Counted from the stretch's first letter, positions 36,697-46,743 are shown. The stretch: 64,000 nucleotides of DNA from Xanthomonas indica (GCF_040529045.1 NZ_CP131914.1:2774501-2838500); one strand, 5' to 3'. The notes: a model not told the origin generated them from the sequence alone. A program made the numbers and translations.

Positions 36697-38207
36697 CACA
36701 GTCCACCGGTTTCGACGCACTGCATTCCCACGCCCAGCGCTTGCGCGGGGCGCGCCTTCCCGACCTGCTGGCGGCCGAACCCGGCCGTGCCGAGACGTTG
36801 GCGCTGCAGGTCGGACCGCTGTACTTCAATTTCGCGCGGCAGAAGTACGACCGCGCCGCGCTCGACGCGCTGCTGGCGCTGGCCGCCGAGCACGACCTGG
36901 CCGGCGCGTTCCAGCGCCTGTTCCGTGGCGAGACGGTCAACGTCACCGAAGGCCGCGCCGCGCTGCATACCGCGCTGCGCGGCGACCTCACCGGCGCGCC
37001 GGTGGCCAGCCAGGCCCACGCCAGCGCCCGCGAGGTGCAGCAGCGCATGCGCGCGCTGATCGACGCACTGGCGCAGACCGAGGTCACCGACATCGTCAGC
37101 GTCGGCATCGGCGGCTCCGATCTCGGCCCGCGCCTGGTCGCCGACGCGCTGCGTCCGGTCGCTGGCGCGCGCTTCCGCGTGCATTTCGTCTCCAACGTGG
37201 ACGGCGCGGCGATGCAGCGCACCCTGGCCACGCTGGATCCGGCGCGCACCGCCGGCGTGCTGATCTCCAAGACGTTCGGCACCCAGGAAACCCTGCTCAA
37301 CGGCCAGATCCTGCGCGACTGGCTGGGCGGCAGCGAGCGCCTGTACGCGGTCAGCGCCAACCCCGAGCGGGCCGCCAAGGCCTTCGACATCGCCGCCGGC
37401 CGCGTGCTGCCGATGTGGGACTGGGTCGGCGGCCGCTACTCGCTGTGGTCGGCGGTGGGCTTCCCGATCGCGCTGGCGATCGGCGCTGACGCCTTCGAAC
37501 AGTTGCTGGAAGGCGCCGCGCAGTTCGACGAACACGCCCTGACTGCGCCGCTGGAGCGCAACGTGGCCGTGCTGCACGGCCTGACCACGCTGTGGAACCG
37601 CAACCTGCTCGGCTACGCGACGCAGGCGGTGATGACCTACGACCAGCGCCTGGCGCTGCTGCCGGCCTACCTGCAGCAGCTGGTGATGGAAAGCCTGGGC
37701 AAGCGCGTGCGCCTGGACGGCAGCCCGGTCGAGGCCGACACCGTGCCGGTGTGGTGGGGCGGCGCCGGCACCGACGTGCAGCACAGCTTCTTCCAGGCGC
37801 TGCACCAGGGCACCAGCATCGTGCCGGCCGACTTCATCGGCTGCATCCGCAACGACGACCCGTACACGGTCAACCACCAGGCGCTGCTGGCCAACCTGCT
37901 GGCGCAGACCGAGGCGCTGGCGAACGGGCAGGGCAGCGACGATCCGGCCCGCGACTATCCGGGCGGCCGCCCGAGCACGCTGATCCTGCTCGACGCGCTG
38001 ACCCCGCAGGCGCTGGGCGCGCTGATCGCGATGTACGAGCACAGCGTGTACGTGCAGTCGGTGGTCTGGGGCATCAACGCCTTCGACCAGTTCGGCGTCG
38101 AACTGGGCAAGCAACTGGCCAGCCAGTTGCTGCCGGCGCTGCAGGGCCAGTCCACCGAGGTCGCCGACCCGGTCACGCGCGCGGTGCTGGCGCGGTTGCA
38201 GGGCTGA
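36693..38207 (+). CDS. pgi: Glucose-6-phosphate isomerase
   Basis: Interconverts glucose 6-phosphate and fructose 6-phosphate. The 504-residue protein is slightly shorter than the E. coli enzyme (549). Motifs: '[18 protein letters not shown]' (phosphate loop), 'VSNVDGAAM', '[13 protein letters not shown]', '[20 protein letters not shown]' (signature) and '[11 protein letters not shown]', with C-terminal '[18 protein letters not shown]' supplying the catalytic Lys. Last gene of the pcnB-to-pgi series; a long hairpin follows. Confidence 0.96.
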   Translation: MTQSTGFDALHSHAQRLRGARLPDLLAAEPGRAETLALQVGPLYFNFARQKYDRAALDALLALAAEHDLAGAFQRLFRGETVNVTEGRAALHTALRGDLTGAPVASQAHASAREVQQRMRALIDALAQTEVTDIVSVGIGGSDLGPRLVADALRPVAGARFRVHFVSNVDGAAMQRTLATLDPARTAGVLISKTFGTQETLLNGQILRDWLGGSERLYAVSANPERAAKAFDIAAGRVLPMWDWVGGRYSLWSAVGFPIALAIGADAFEQLLEGAAQFDEHALTAPLERNVAVLHGLTTLWNRNLLGYATQAVMTYDQRLALLPAYLQQLVMESLGKRVRLDGSPVEADTVPVWWGGAGTDVQHSFFQALHQGTSIVPADFIGCIRNDDPYTVNHQALLANLLAQTEALANGQGSDDPARDYPGGRPSTLILLDALTPQALGALIAMYEHSVYVQSVVWGINAFDQFGVELGKQLASQLLPALQGQSTEVADPVTRAVLARLQG

Positions 38208-38221
38208 GCGGGTCCACATCC

Positions 38222-38254
38222 CGATCGCGCGAGCCTGAGCGGCTCGCGCGATCG
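38222..38254. terminator. Long hairpin between convergent pgi and PhoX genes
   Basis: A perfect 14-bp stem, CGATCGCGCGAGCC / GGCTCGCGCGATCG, with a 5-nt loop TGAGC. There is only a short TT after it, so it is a weak classical terminator, but its place between converging genes suggests bidirectional termination or 3'-end protection. Confidence 0.6.
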
Positions 38255-38277
38255 TTCAACGCTGCCGGGCGCTGCGC

Positions 38278-40242
38278 CTAGACCTCGTCCAGGCGCAATC
38301 CGACCGGGTCGCCGGTGAGGTAGCCCACCGCGGCGCCGTAGCGGTCCTTGTAGTTGGCGCGGATCAGTGGATCCAGTTGCGCCTTGACCTTGTCGTGCAG
38401 CGGGCTTTCCCAGTCGCCCGGATGCTGGAAGTTGCTCATCACGTAGGTCCAGCCATGGATCTCGTCGACCGCATGCAGGCCGGTGGATTCGGCGCCGGCC
38501 GGCACCGACAGCAGGCGCGACAGCGTGCCGGTGTCGACGTTGTAGGCCCACAGGAAGTTGTTCACGTGCATGGCGCTGTCCTCGCCGATGAACAGCGTGC
38601 GCAGGCGTTCGGAGAACTTGATGTTGTCCGGATTGGCGATGCGCTCGGGGTCGGCCAGATTGCCCAGCGCGTCGGCCGCGGGCAGGTCGCGGCCGGTCAG
38701 TGCGGGCGGGGCACTCATGGACACCGGTACCCAGTCGCTGCAGATCGGCCGGCCGAGCTGGTCGCGCTGGCCGCCGCGCAACGGCAGCGCGTAGATCGCG
38801 CCGGCGGTCGGCCCTTCCACACGGATGTCGCCGGAGCCGTCGAGCATGCTGCCCTGGATGTAGGACATCGCCGAGTAGGCGATGCGGTCGCGGGGATCGA
38901 CCGTGGTGCCTTCCATCTTGGTGAAGCCCAGGCTGCCGCCGACCAGCGCGGCGTAGCGGTGGGTTTCCAGGAAGGCGGCGGCCTGTTCCATGCCCGGGCG
39001 CAGCCGCACCCAGTTGAAGCCGCCGCTGTAGGGAATGCGGGTGTAGCTGGTGTCGCCCGGATCGCGCGTGGCCACGTCCATGATGTCGTCGATGCGCAAC
39101 ACGTCGGCCATCGCCTCGATCTCGTCGCTGCTGGCGCTGCCGAGGCGGATCCAGTCCAGGGTGGCGGCGCCGGGGCCGCTGGCCGAGCGCTGCCGCCACT
39201 TCGCCACGTACAGGGTGCCGCTGGACAGGTCGCAGGGGCGGTCGGCGACGAACAGGAACAGGCCGCCGTTGCTGGCGTCGTCGCCCATCAGCACGGTGCG
39301 CCGGTCCGGCATCACCTGCACCAGTTCGTGCGAGATGCGGCCCAGGCAGTAGTGCTTGCGGATGCTGCCGCTGCCGTCGGCATGCACGGTCACTTCCGGC
39401 AGGTGCCCATAGTGGTAGGGATTGGCGCGCCTGGGATCGCCATAGAGGTGTTCGCTGAAGCGCTGGAACTGGGTGTTGCCGGCGATGCTGGCGGCATCGG
39501 GTTCGTACTCCTCGCTGGACAGATGCGTGTTCCAGGGCGAGAGGCTGGCGCCGCAGGTGGTCCACAGACCGTGGACCGCCGAGGTGTCGACGTTGTGGTA
39601 CTTGACCAGGCGCAGGTGGCCGGTGCGCGGGTCCTGGTCCAGGGTCAGCACCGCGATCGGCGCCGGCAACTGGCGATAGGTGCCGTTGCCGGCGAGGTCG
39701 CGCGTGGTGTACTCGAACTGCACCACCGCGAACACCGTGTTGCCGCGCACGCCGGGCACGTGCGCGTGCGGCAGGGTCAGCAGCGACGAGCCGTCGGGAC
39801 AATCCGAGAAGAACGGACGTTCGCTGCCGGGGACCGATCGGTCCAGGATCGGGCGGTTGTGGATGTCGTAGTAGCCGCCGGCCAGCACGGTGCCGCCGGC
39901 GCCGTCGGGGACCTGGTCGCCGGTCATGAAGAACGGGCGGTAGGCCAGGGCATACCGCTGGCGGCTGCCGTCGTGCAGGACCACATCGACATGCGAGCGC
40001 ACGCTGGTGGTGGCCATCGCCGCCGGCTCGGCCAGCGACGGCGCCGCCATGCCGTCGAAGCGGACCGCGCGCACGCGCGGCCGGGGCGGGTGGCCTGGCC
40101 GCGGTAGGGGCTGGGCCGGCAGACGCGCAGTCGTGGGGTCGCTGGCCAACGCCGCGGCGGACAGGCTGCCCAGCGGCAGCAGGGAGGTACCGGCCAGCAG
40201 GCGCAGGGCACGGCGGCGACCGGAATCGGGGAGATGGGACAT
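38278..40242 (-). CDS. PhoX-type (DUF839) alkaline phosphatase, Tat-exported
   Basis: A 654-residue protein with a twin-arginine-type N-terminus ('SGRRRALRLLAGTSLLPLG') followed by an Ala-rich cleavage region. The rest is a DUF839/PhoX propeller with recognisable segments 'GGTVLAGGYYDIHNRPI', 'CGASLSPWNTHLSSEEYEPDA', 'GRISHELVQVMPDRRTVLMGDDASNGGLFLFV', 'GFTKMEGTTVDP' (metal Glu region) and 'RIANPDNIKFS'. PhoX enzymes are calcium/iron phosphatases used in phosphate starvation. GGAGAG lies upstream of ATG 40242, and a Pho-box-like sequence lies ~77 bp upstream. Substrate specificity is not shown. Confidence 0.82.
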   Translation of the reverse strand: MSHLPDSGRRRALRLLAGTSLLPLGSLSAAALASDPTTARLPAQPLPRPGHPPRPRVRAVRFDGMAAPSLAEPAAMATTSVRSHVDVVLHDGSRQRYALAYRPFFMTGDQVPDGAGGTVLAGGYYDIHNRPILDRSVPGSERPFFSDCPDGSSLLTLPHAHVPGVRGNTVFAVVQFEYTTRDLAGNGTYRQLPAPIAVLTLDQDPRTGHLRLVKYHNVDTSAVHGLWTTCGASLSPWNTHLSSEEYEPDAASIAGNTQFQRFSEHLYGDPRRANPYHYGHLPEVTVHADGSGSIRKHYCLGRISHELVQVMPDRRTVLMGDDASNGGLFLFVADRPCDLSSGTLYVAKWRQRSASGPGAATLDWIRLGSASSDEIEAMADVLRIDDIMDVATRDPGDTSYTRIPYSGGFNWVRLRPGMEQAAAFLETHRYAALVGGSLGFTKMEGTTVDPRDRIAYSAMSYIQGSMLDGSGDIRVEGPTAGAIYALPLRGGQRDQLGRPICSDWVPVSMSAPPALTGRDLPAADALGNLADPERIANPDNIKFSERLRTLFIGEDSAMHVNNFLWAYNVDTGTLSRLLSVPAGAESTGLHAVDEIHGWTYVMSNFQHPGDWESPLHDKVKAQLDPLIRANYKDRYGAAVGYLTGDPVGLRLDEV

Positions 40243-40318
40243 CGGGGGACTCTCCAGAACGGGCGGGATACCGGCCACTCCCCCCCTGTGCCGGCCAGGC
40301 CCAACCTAGGCGTGCTTG

Positions 40319-40336
40319 GTGACATTTGTTTGAAAC
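40319..40336 (-). promoter_or_regulatory. Candidate Pho box upstream of the PhoX-type gene
   Basis: On the minus strand: GTTTCAAACAAATGTCAC. Compared with the CTGTCATAWAWCTGTCAY pattern for PhoB it matches at about 13 of 18 positions, including a complete TGTCAC half-site at the gene-proximal end. It lies 77 bp before the start codon. Confidence 0.4.
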
Positions 40337-40662
40337 CTGCGAACGCACCGCGGCCGGCGACAGGCGCCGGACCAGCCACCGCCTTGCGCAGTGCGCCGCC
40401 CAGCCGATATTGCGGCGCAACAAACCCGGGGCCGCGGATGGCGGCCGGGAGCGCTGGTGACGACCGGGACGCGGCCCCAGGTAAGCGCGGCCGGTATTCC
40501 ATCGCTATAGCGTCAATCGATATACCGCTGGCATTGGGGCATACCTCGCGCCGCGGTTGACAGGCTTGGGGCGATTCGGGAAGCGTAGGCGCCGGCCGCC
40601 CTTCGGCGTGGGCGGTCCGGCCGCGACATGGCATGCGTTCGCCGTTCCTGGGAGGGAGTCTC

Positions 40663-43254
40663 TTGCACACACAGACCGCTGGCGCGCGCGCGCCACTTCG
40701 CACGGCGCTGGCCGCGGCCGCCGCTTTGGGGCTGCTGGCGCTGGCCGCCGCCGTTCCGGGTCGCTCCGTTCCGGCCGCACCGGCGGCCGCGCCGCCGCCC
40801 CCGCCGATCCACCCGGACCGTTGGCCGTCGCCGGCCTGGCCGCTGAAGGAGGATCCGGCGCTGGAGGCGCGCATCACCAAGCTGATGGCGCAGATGTCGG
40901 TGGAGCAGAAGGTCGGGCAGACCGTGCAGGGCGACATCGGCAGCATGACCCCGGAGGACGTGCGCAAGTACCACATCGGCTCGGTGCTGGCCGGCGGCAA
41001 TTCCGATCCCGGCGGCAAGTACGACGCCAGCCCTGCGCAGTGGCTGGCGCTGGCCGATGCCTATTACACGGCGTCGATGCAGACCGACGGCGCCGGCCCG
41101 GCGATCCCGATCATCTTCGGCATCGATGCGGTGCACGGGCAGAGCAACATCGTCGGTGCCACGCTGTTCCCGCACAACATCGGCCTGGGCGCGACCCGCG
41201 ACCCGGACCTGATGCGCAAGATCGGCGAGATCACCGCCGTCGAGACCCGTACCACGGGCATGGAGTGGACCTTCGCCCCGACCGTGGCGGTGCCGCAGGA
41301 CGACCGCTGGGGCCGCACCTACGAAGGCTATTCGGAGTCGCCCGAGGTGGTGGCCAGCTTCGCCGGCAAGGTGGTCGAGGGGCTGCAGGGCGTGCCCGGC
41401 ACGCCGGGTTTCCTGGACGGGTCGCACGTGATCTCCTCGGTCAAGCACTTCCTCGGCGATGGCGGCACCACCGACGGCAAGGACCAGGGCGATACCCGCA
41501 TCAGCGAGCAGCAACTGCGCGACATCCACGGCGCCGGCTATCCGCCGGCGATCGCCGCGGGGGCACAGACGGTGATGGCCTCGTTCAACAGCGTCAACGG
41601 GGTCAAGATGCACGGCAACACGGTCATGCTGACCGACGTGCTGAAGGGGCAGATGCACTTCGGCGGCTTCGTGGTCGGCGACTGGAACGGCCATGCCCAG
41701 GTCCCCGGCTGCCGCAAGGACGACTGCCCGGCCGCGTTCAACGCCGGCGTCGACATGCTGATGGCGCCGGACAGCTGGAAGGGCGTCTACGAGAACGCGC
41801 TGAAGGCGGTGAAGTCGGGCCAGATTCCGATGGCGCGGCTGGACGATGCGGTGCGGCGCATCCTGCGGGTGAAGCTGCGCCTGGGCCTGTTCGAGGCCGG
41901 CAAGCCGTCGCAGCGCCCGCTCGGCGGCAAGTTCGCATTGCTGGGCGCGCCCGAGCACCGCGCGGTGGCGCGGCAGGCCGTGCGCGAATCGCTGGTGCTG
42001 CTGAAGAACCAGCAGCAGGTGTTGCCGCTGAAGCCGCAACTCAAGCTGCTGGTGGCCGGCGACGGCGCCAACGACATGGGCAAGCAGGCCGGCGGCTGGA
42101 CCCTCAACTGGCAGGGCACCGGCACCAAGCGCGCCGACTACCCCAACGGCACCACCATCTGGGAGGGCCTGCAGCAGCAGGTCAGCGCCGCCGGCGGCAG
42201 CGCCGAACTGGCGGTGGACGGCAAGTTCGCGACCAAGCCGGACGTGGCGGTGGTGGTGTTCGGCGAACATCCCTACGCCGAATTCCAGGGCGACGTCGCC
42301 ACGCTGCTGTACAAGCCCGGCGACGACAGCGACCTGGACCTGATCAAGTCGCTCAAGGCGCAAGGCATCCCGGTGGTGGCGGTGTTCCTGAGCGGGCGGC
42401 CGCTGTGGGTGAACCGCGAGATCAATGCCGCCGACGCCTTCGTCGCGGCCTGGTTGCCCGGCTCGGAAGGCGGCGGCATCGCCGACGTGCTGCTGCGCAA
42501 GCCCGACGGCAGCGTGCAGTACGACTTCCACGGCAAGCTGAGCTTCTCCTGGCCGCGCACCGCGGTGCAGTTCGCCAACAACGTCGGGCAGAAGAACTAC
42601 AACCCGCAGTTCGCCTTCGGCTATGGCCTCACCTATGAAGACAAGGGCGATCTGAGCCGCCTGTCCGAGGTGTCGGGCGTGTCCGGCGCGCAGGCGGTGG
42701 GCGGGGTATACCTGGACCGCGGCAAGCCGGCGACCGGCATCAACCTGATCCTGTTCGGCGGCGCCCAGACCAACCTGCCGGCGGCGACCTTTCCGGCGGC
42801 GTTGGCCGACGGATCGCTGAAGGTCACCGCGATCGACGACAAGGCGCAGGAGGATGCGCGGCGCTTCGTCTGGTCCGGCGGCGGCAAGGCCGGCATGGCG
42901 CTGGTGTTGCCCAAGCCGTTGGACGTCTCGCGCGAGAGCAATGGCGACGTGCAACTGATCCTGACGTTGAAGGTGGACGCGGCGCCCGGCGCAGCCGCGC
43001 GCATCGGCGTGGCCTGCGGCCACGACTGCGGCGCGCGCGTGGACCTGGGCAAGGCCCTGGCCGCGCTGCCCAAGGGCGAGTGGCGCACGCTGGGCGTGCC
43101 GTTGAAGTGCTTCGCGGCGGCCGGCGCCGACCTGACCCGGCTGGAGCGTCTGCCGGAGATCGAGAGCGACGGCGCGCTGGACATGGCGCTGTCGCGGATC
43201 GCGCTGGGCAGCAGCAACGACGCGCAGAGCGTGGTCGACTGCCCGCTGCACTGA
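40663..43254 (+). CDS. GH3 beta-glucosidase/glucan 1,4-beta-glucosidase, exported
   Basis: An 863-residue GH3 enzyme. A signal peptide and a Pro/Ala-rich linker (~1-50) precede the (beta/alpha)8 domain: 'IPIIFGIDAVHGQSNI', 'VISSVKHFLGDGGT' and nucleophile Asp340 in 'FVVGDWNGH'. The sandwich domain follows ('RESLVLLKNQQQVLPL...VAGDGANDMGKQAGGW', '…FGYGLTY'), then a C-terminal ~170-residue galactose-binding-like (ExoP-type) domain. Predicted to release glucose from cello-oligosaccharides, perhaps debranched xyloglucan backbones. Start: TTG 40663 has a strong GGAGGGAG at ideal spacing; ATG 40633 has none. Confidence 0.88.
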   Translation: MHTQTAGARAPLRTALAAAAALGLLALAAAVPGRSVPAAPAAAPPPPPIHPDRWPSPAWPLKEDPALEARITKLMAQMSVEQKVGQTVQGDIGSMTPEDVRKYHIGSVLAGGNSDPGGKYDASPAQWLALADAYYTASMQTDGAGPAIPIIFGIDAVHGQSNIVGATLFPHNIGLGATRDPDLMRKIGEITAVETRTTGMEWTFAPTVAVPQDDRWGRTYEGYSESPEVVASFAGKVVEGLQGVPGTPGFLDGSHVISSVKHFLGDGGTTDGKDQGDTRISEQQLRDIHGAGYPPAIAAGAQTVMASFNSVNGVKMHGNTVMLTDVLKGQMHFGGFVVGDWNGHAQVPGCRKDDCPAAFNAGVDMLMAPDSWKGVYENALKAVKSGQIPMARLDDAVRRILRVKLRLGLFEAGKPSQRPLGGKFALLGAPEHRAVARQAVRESLVLLKNQQQVLPLKPQLKLLVAGDGANDMGKQAGGWTLNWQGTGTKRADYPNGTTIWEGLQQQVSAAGGSAELAVDGKFATKPDVAVVVFGEHPYAEFQGDVATLLYKPGDDSDLDLIKSLKAQGIPVVAVFLSGRPLWVNREINAADAFVAAWLPGSEGGGIADVLLRKPDGSVQYDFHGKLSFSWPRTAVQFANNVGQKNYNPQFAFGYGLTYEDKGDLSRLSEVSGVSGAQAVGGVYLDRGKPATGINLILFGGAQTNLPAATFPAALADGSLKVTAIDDKAQEDARRFVWSGGGKAGMALVLPKPLDVSRESNGDVQLILTLKVDAAPGAAARIGVACGHDCGARVDLGKALAALPKGEWRTLGVPLKCFAAAGADLTRLERLPEIESDGALDMALSRIALGSSNDAQSVVDCPLH

Positions 43255-43361
43255 GTGGCGGCGCGACGGCCGCGGACGGATTTCTTGAACGAGCGGCGCC
43301 GCCCATGCGGGGGGCGTCATGGACAACGGTGCGACAGGGCTGCGGCCCGTAGGAGAAGGCA

Positions 43362-44924
43362 GTGGGGTTGGCGACGTTGGATGTGGCGATCGTGGTGGTC
43401 TACCTGGCGGGCATCTTCCTGCTCGCGCAATGGGTGTCGCGGGAGAAGGCCGGGCACCGCAAGAGCGCCGAGGACTACTTCCTGGCCAGCAAGACCCTGC
43501 CGTGGTGGGCGATCGGCGCCTCGCTGATCGCGGCGAACATCTCCGCCGAGCAGATCATCGGCATGGCCGGTTCCGGCTATGCGATCGGCCTGGCGATCGC
43601 CTCCTACGAGTGGATGGCGGCGCTGACCCTGCTGATCGTCGGCAAGTTCTTCCTGCCGATCTTCCTGCGCAACGGCATCTACACCATGCCGCAGTTCCTG
43701 GAGCAGCGTTACGGCAAGTGGATCCGCACGCTGATGGCGGTGTTCTGGCTGCTGCTGTACGTGTTCGTCAACCTGACCTCGATCCTGTGGCTGGGCTCGA
43801 TCGCGGTGAGCCAGGTCACCGGCATGGACCAGACCCTGGCGCTGGCGCTGATCGGCGTGTTCGCGCTGGTCTACCAGCTGTACGGCGGGCTGAAGGCGGT
43901 GGCGCTGACCGACATCGTCCAGGTCACCCTGCTGGTGCTGGGTGGCCTGCTGGTTGCCGGGCTCACCCTGTCGCGGATCGGCGACGGCGCCGGCGTGCTC
44001 GCCGGCTTCCGCCACCTGTGGAACGCGCACCCCGAGCACTTCCACATGATCCTGTCCAAGGACAACCCGTTCTACAAGGATCTGCCGGGCCTGAGCGTGC
44101 TGCTCGGCGGCCTGTGGGTGATGAACATCAGCTACTGGGGCTTCAACCAGTACATCATCCAGCGCGCGCTGGCGGCCAAGAACATCGGCGAGGCGCAGAA
44201 GGGCATGGTGTTCGCCGCCTTCCTCAAGCTGCTGATGCCGGTGGTGGTGGTGGTGCCAGGCATCGCCGCGGTGGTGCTGGCGCCGGACCTGGCCAAGCCG
44301 GACCAGGCCTACCCGACCATGATGCAACTGCTGCCCAGCGGCATCCTCGGCCTGGTGTTCGCTGCGCTGGTGGCGGCGATCGTGGCCTCGCTGGCGTCCA
44401 AGATCAATTCGGTGGCGACCATCTTCACCCTGGACTTCTACGCCAAGTTCCGCCCGCAGGCCGACCAGCCGCAGCTTGTGCGGGTCGGCCGGGTGGCCGC
44501 GGTGACCTCGGTGCTGATCGGCATCCTCACCGCGCGGCCGCTGCTGGGTAATTTCGACCAGGGCTTCCAGTTCATCCAGGAGTTCACCGGCTTCTTCACC
44601 CCGGGCGTGGTGGTGATCTTCATGCTCGGCCTGTTCTGGAAGCGCGCCAACGAGGCCGGCGCGCTGACCGCGGCGATCGGCTCGGTGCTGCTGTCGTTCG
44701 CGCTGAAGAAGCTGTGGCCGGAACTGCCGTTCATGGACCGCATCGGCCTGGTGTTCGTGCTGTCGCTTGTTGCGGCGGTGGTGGTGTCGCTGCTGACCCC
44801 GCAGGCGCCAGCGCGCGACCTGATCCGCACCGACGACGTGCGCTACGGCACCACGCTCGGTTTCAAGCTTGGCGCGGCCGCGGTGATCGCGATCCTGGTG
44901 GCGCTGTACGCGGTGTTCTGGTGA
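43362..44924 (+). CDS. Sodium:solute symporter (SSS family), probable sugar transporter
   Basis: A 520-residue membrane protein with about 14 helices, SGLT type. Signatures: 'DYFLASKTLPWWAIGASLIAANISAEQIIGMAGSGYAIGL' (Na+ and substrate region), 'YGGLKAVALTDIVQ', 'SYWGFNQYIIQRALAAKNI' and 'IVASLASKINSVATIFTLDFY'. The 'NQYIIQR' pattern is typical of sugar-transporting members. GTG 43362 is preceded by AGGAG. It follows the GH3 glucosidase by ~107 bp, so glucose or a related hexose is the likely cargo. Confidence 0.87.
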   Translation: MGLATLDVAIVVVYLAGIFLLAQWVSREKAGHRKSAEDYFLASKTLPWWAIGASLIAANISAEQIIGMAGSGYAIGLAIASYEWMAALTLLIVGKFFLPIFLRNGIYTMPQFLEQRYGKWIRTLMAVFWLLLYVFVNLTSILWLGSIAVSQVTGMDQTLALALIGVFALVYQLYGGLKAVALTDIVQVTLLVLGGLLVAGLTLSRIGDGAGVLAGFRHLWNAHPEHFHMILSKDNPFYKDLPGLSVLLGGLWVMNISYWGFNQYIIQRALAAKNIGEAQKGMVFAAFLKLLMPVVVVVPGIAAVVLAPDLAKPDQAYPTMMQLLPSGILGLVFAALVAAIVASLASKINSVATIFTLDFYAKFRPQADQPQLVRVGRVAAVTSVLIGILTARPLLGNFDQGFQFIQEFTGFFTPGVVVIFMLGLFWKRANEAGALTAAIGSVLLSFALKKLWPELPFMDRIGLVFVLSLVAAVVVSLLTPQAPARDLIRTDDVRYGTTLGFKLGAAAVIAILVALYAVFW

Positions 44925-44952
44925 GCCACGGGCGGGCCGTGGCGCGGCGCGC

Positions 44953-46743
44953 TCAGGCGTCGCCGCCCTGCCACGGCTCGGCCAGCCAGGCGTCCAGCGC
45001 CTCGGCCGTCATCGGTCGCGCGATCCAGTAGCCCTGGCCCTCGTCGCAGCCCCAGTCGCGCAGCATCCGGTACACGGTTTCGCTCTCGATGCCCTCGGCC
45101 ACCACCTGCTGGCCGAAATCGTGGCCGAGATGGATCATCGACGGCACCAGCATGCCGTCGCTGCGGCTGCCGGGCAGGGCACGGATGAACGACTGGTCGA
45201 TCTTCAGCGCGCTGGCCGGGATGTTCTTCAGATAGCCGAGATTGCTGTAGCCGGTGCCGAAGTCGTCGATGGCGATCTTCACTCCGAGCACGCTGATCTG
45301 CTGCAGCTGTTCGGCCACCCGCTGCGGATCGCGGATCATCGCGCTCTCGGTGAATTCGATCTCCAGCGCGCCGGGCGCCAGCGCATGCTGCTGCAGCAGC
45401 GCCTGCAGGCGGACGATGAAGTCGACCTGCTCCAGGTCCACCGCCGACACGTTCAGCGAGACGCTGAAGCCATAGCCGCGCTGCTGCCACAGCGCCGCCT
45501 GGGCGATGCCGGTGCGCAGCACCCAGGCGGTGATGCGGCTCATCAGTGCGGTCTTTTCCGCCAGCGGGATGAAGTCGTTCGGCGCCACCGTGCCCAGCAG
45601 CGGATGCTGCCAACGCAGCAGCGCTTCCACGCCAACGCATTCGCCGCTGCGCAGACTCACCCGCGGCTGGTAGTGCAGGCTCAGCTGGCCCTGCGCCTCC
45701 AGCGCCTCGGGCAAGGCGGCCAGGATGCGGAAGGCGTTGCGCTGGTTGGCGTCGTGATTGCGTTCGTACAGGCTCCAGCGCTGGCCGCGCTGGCGCGCCA
45801 TGTCCACCGCGGTGGTCAGCGAGCGCACCGTATGGTTGGCGCTGAGCGCCCCGTCCAGGCGCACCGCGCCCAGCGAGGGGCTGGCCGCATGCGGGATGCC
45901 CTGGTGGTCGATCGCCGCGGCGAAGGCGTCGCAGACGTGTTCGCACCAGTACTCCAGGTGCGCCGTGTCGCTGCCTTCCATGATGAACACGAAGGTGGTG
46001 GTGTCGATGCGGTACAGCGGCAGGCGGTCCAGCGCCTGCCGCAGGCGATCGCGTGCGGCCAGCAGGTAACCTTCTGCGTACTCCCAGCCCAGCGCCTTGA
46101 CCATGTCGCGGAAGTACTCGATGCCGCACACGTCGATCGCCACCGCGGTGTCGTGCTGGTCCGCGCTCTGCAGCGACAGCCACATGGTCAGGTCGTCGTT
46201 GAAGCGGCTGCGGTTGGGCAGCCCGGTCAGGGCGTCGACGAAGCCGCTGTTGCGCAGCGTGTCGATGCGCACCATCAACAGGTCGCGCAGGTCCTGCAGG
46301 GTGCGGCGCGCGACCTCGTCGAGCTCGTGGCGCGGCTCGCTGTCGATCACGCACAGCGTGCCGAGGCTGGCGCCGTCGGCCATCAGCAGCGGCGCGCCGG
46401 CGTAGAAGCGGATGAACGGCGGGCCGGTGACCAGCGGGTTGTCGCGGAAGCGCGGGTCCTGGCGCGCGTCGGGCACCACCATCAGCTCCGGGCTGTGGAT
46501 CGCGTAGGCGCAGAACGCCTGGCTGCGCGGCGTCTGCGCCGCCTCCAGGCCGACCCGGGACTTGAACCACTGGCGCTTTTCGTCGATCAGCGAGACCAGC
46601 GCGATCGGCACCCGCAGGTAGCGGGACGCCAGCTGCGTGACCAGGTCGAAGACCTGGTCGGCCGGGGTATCCAGCAGGCAGAGCTGGTGCAGGGCGCTGA
46701 GCCGTTGCGGCTCGTCCAGCAAGGCGGGCGGAGATTTCAACAT
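44953..46743 (-). CDS. GAF-degenerate GGDEF-EAL protein, probable c-di-GMP phosphodiesterase
   Basis: A 596-residue cytoplasmic signalling protein. A GAF domain (~25-160) includes 'SRVGLEAAQTPRSQAFCAYAI' and 'IRFYAGAPL'. A GGDEF-like domain (~170-330) has 'DALTGLPNRSRF', but the signature is replaced by 'RIDTTTF', so it should not make c-di-GMP. The EAL domain (~345-590) keeps the catalytic set: 'GVEALLRW', 'SLNVSAVDL', 'LEIEFTESAM', 'IDDFGTGYSNLGYL', 'LKIDQSFI' and 'AEGIESE'. It should hydrolyse c-di-GMP, tuned by a small ligand at the GAF. Convergent to the SSS gene; no partner kinase is fused. Confidence 0.9.
   Translation of the reverse strand: MLKSPPALLDEPQRLSALHQLCLLDTPADQVFDLVTQLASRYLRVPIALVSLIDEKRQWFKSRVGLEAAQTPRSQAFCAYAIHSPELMVVPDARQDPRFRDNPLVTGPPFIRFYAGAPLLMADGASLGTLCVIDSEPRHELDEVARRTLQDLRDLLMVRIDTLRNSGFVDALTGLPNRSRFNDDLTMWLSLQSADQHDTAVAIDVCGIEYFRDMVKALGWEYAEGYLLAARDRLRQALDRLPLYRIDTTTFVFIMEGSDTAHLEYWCEHVCDAFAAAIDHQGIPHAASPSLGAVRLDGALSANHTVRSLTTAVDMARQRGQRWSLYERNHDANQRNAFRILAALPEALEAQGQLSLHYQPRVSLRSGECVGVEALLRWQHPLLGTVAPNDFIPLAEKTALMSRITAWVLRTGIAQAALWQQRGYGFSVSLNVSAVDLEQVDFIVRLQALLQQHALAPGALEIEFTESAMIRDPQRVAEQLQQISVLGVKIAIDDFGTGYSNLGYLKNIPASALKIDQSFIRALPGSRSDGMLVPSMIHLGHDFGQQVVAEGIESETVYRMLRDWGCDEGQGYWIARPMTAEALDAWLAEPWQGGDA

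Noticed and set aside
37955-40423. Minus-strand 822-codon frame across pgi end and the PhoX-type gene
   Set aside because: A shifted frame of the PhoX-type gene; composition is Arg/Pro-rich and unstructured.
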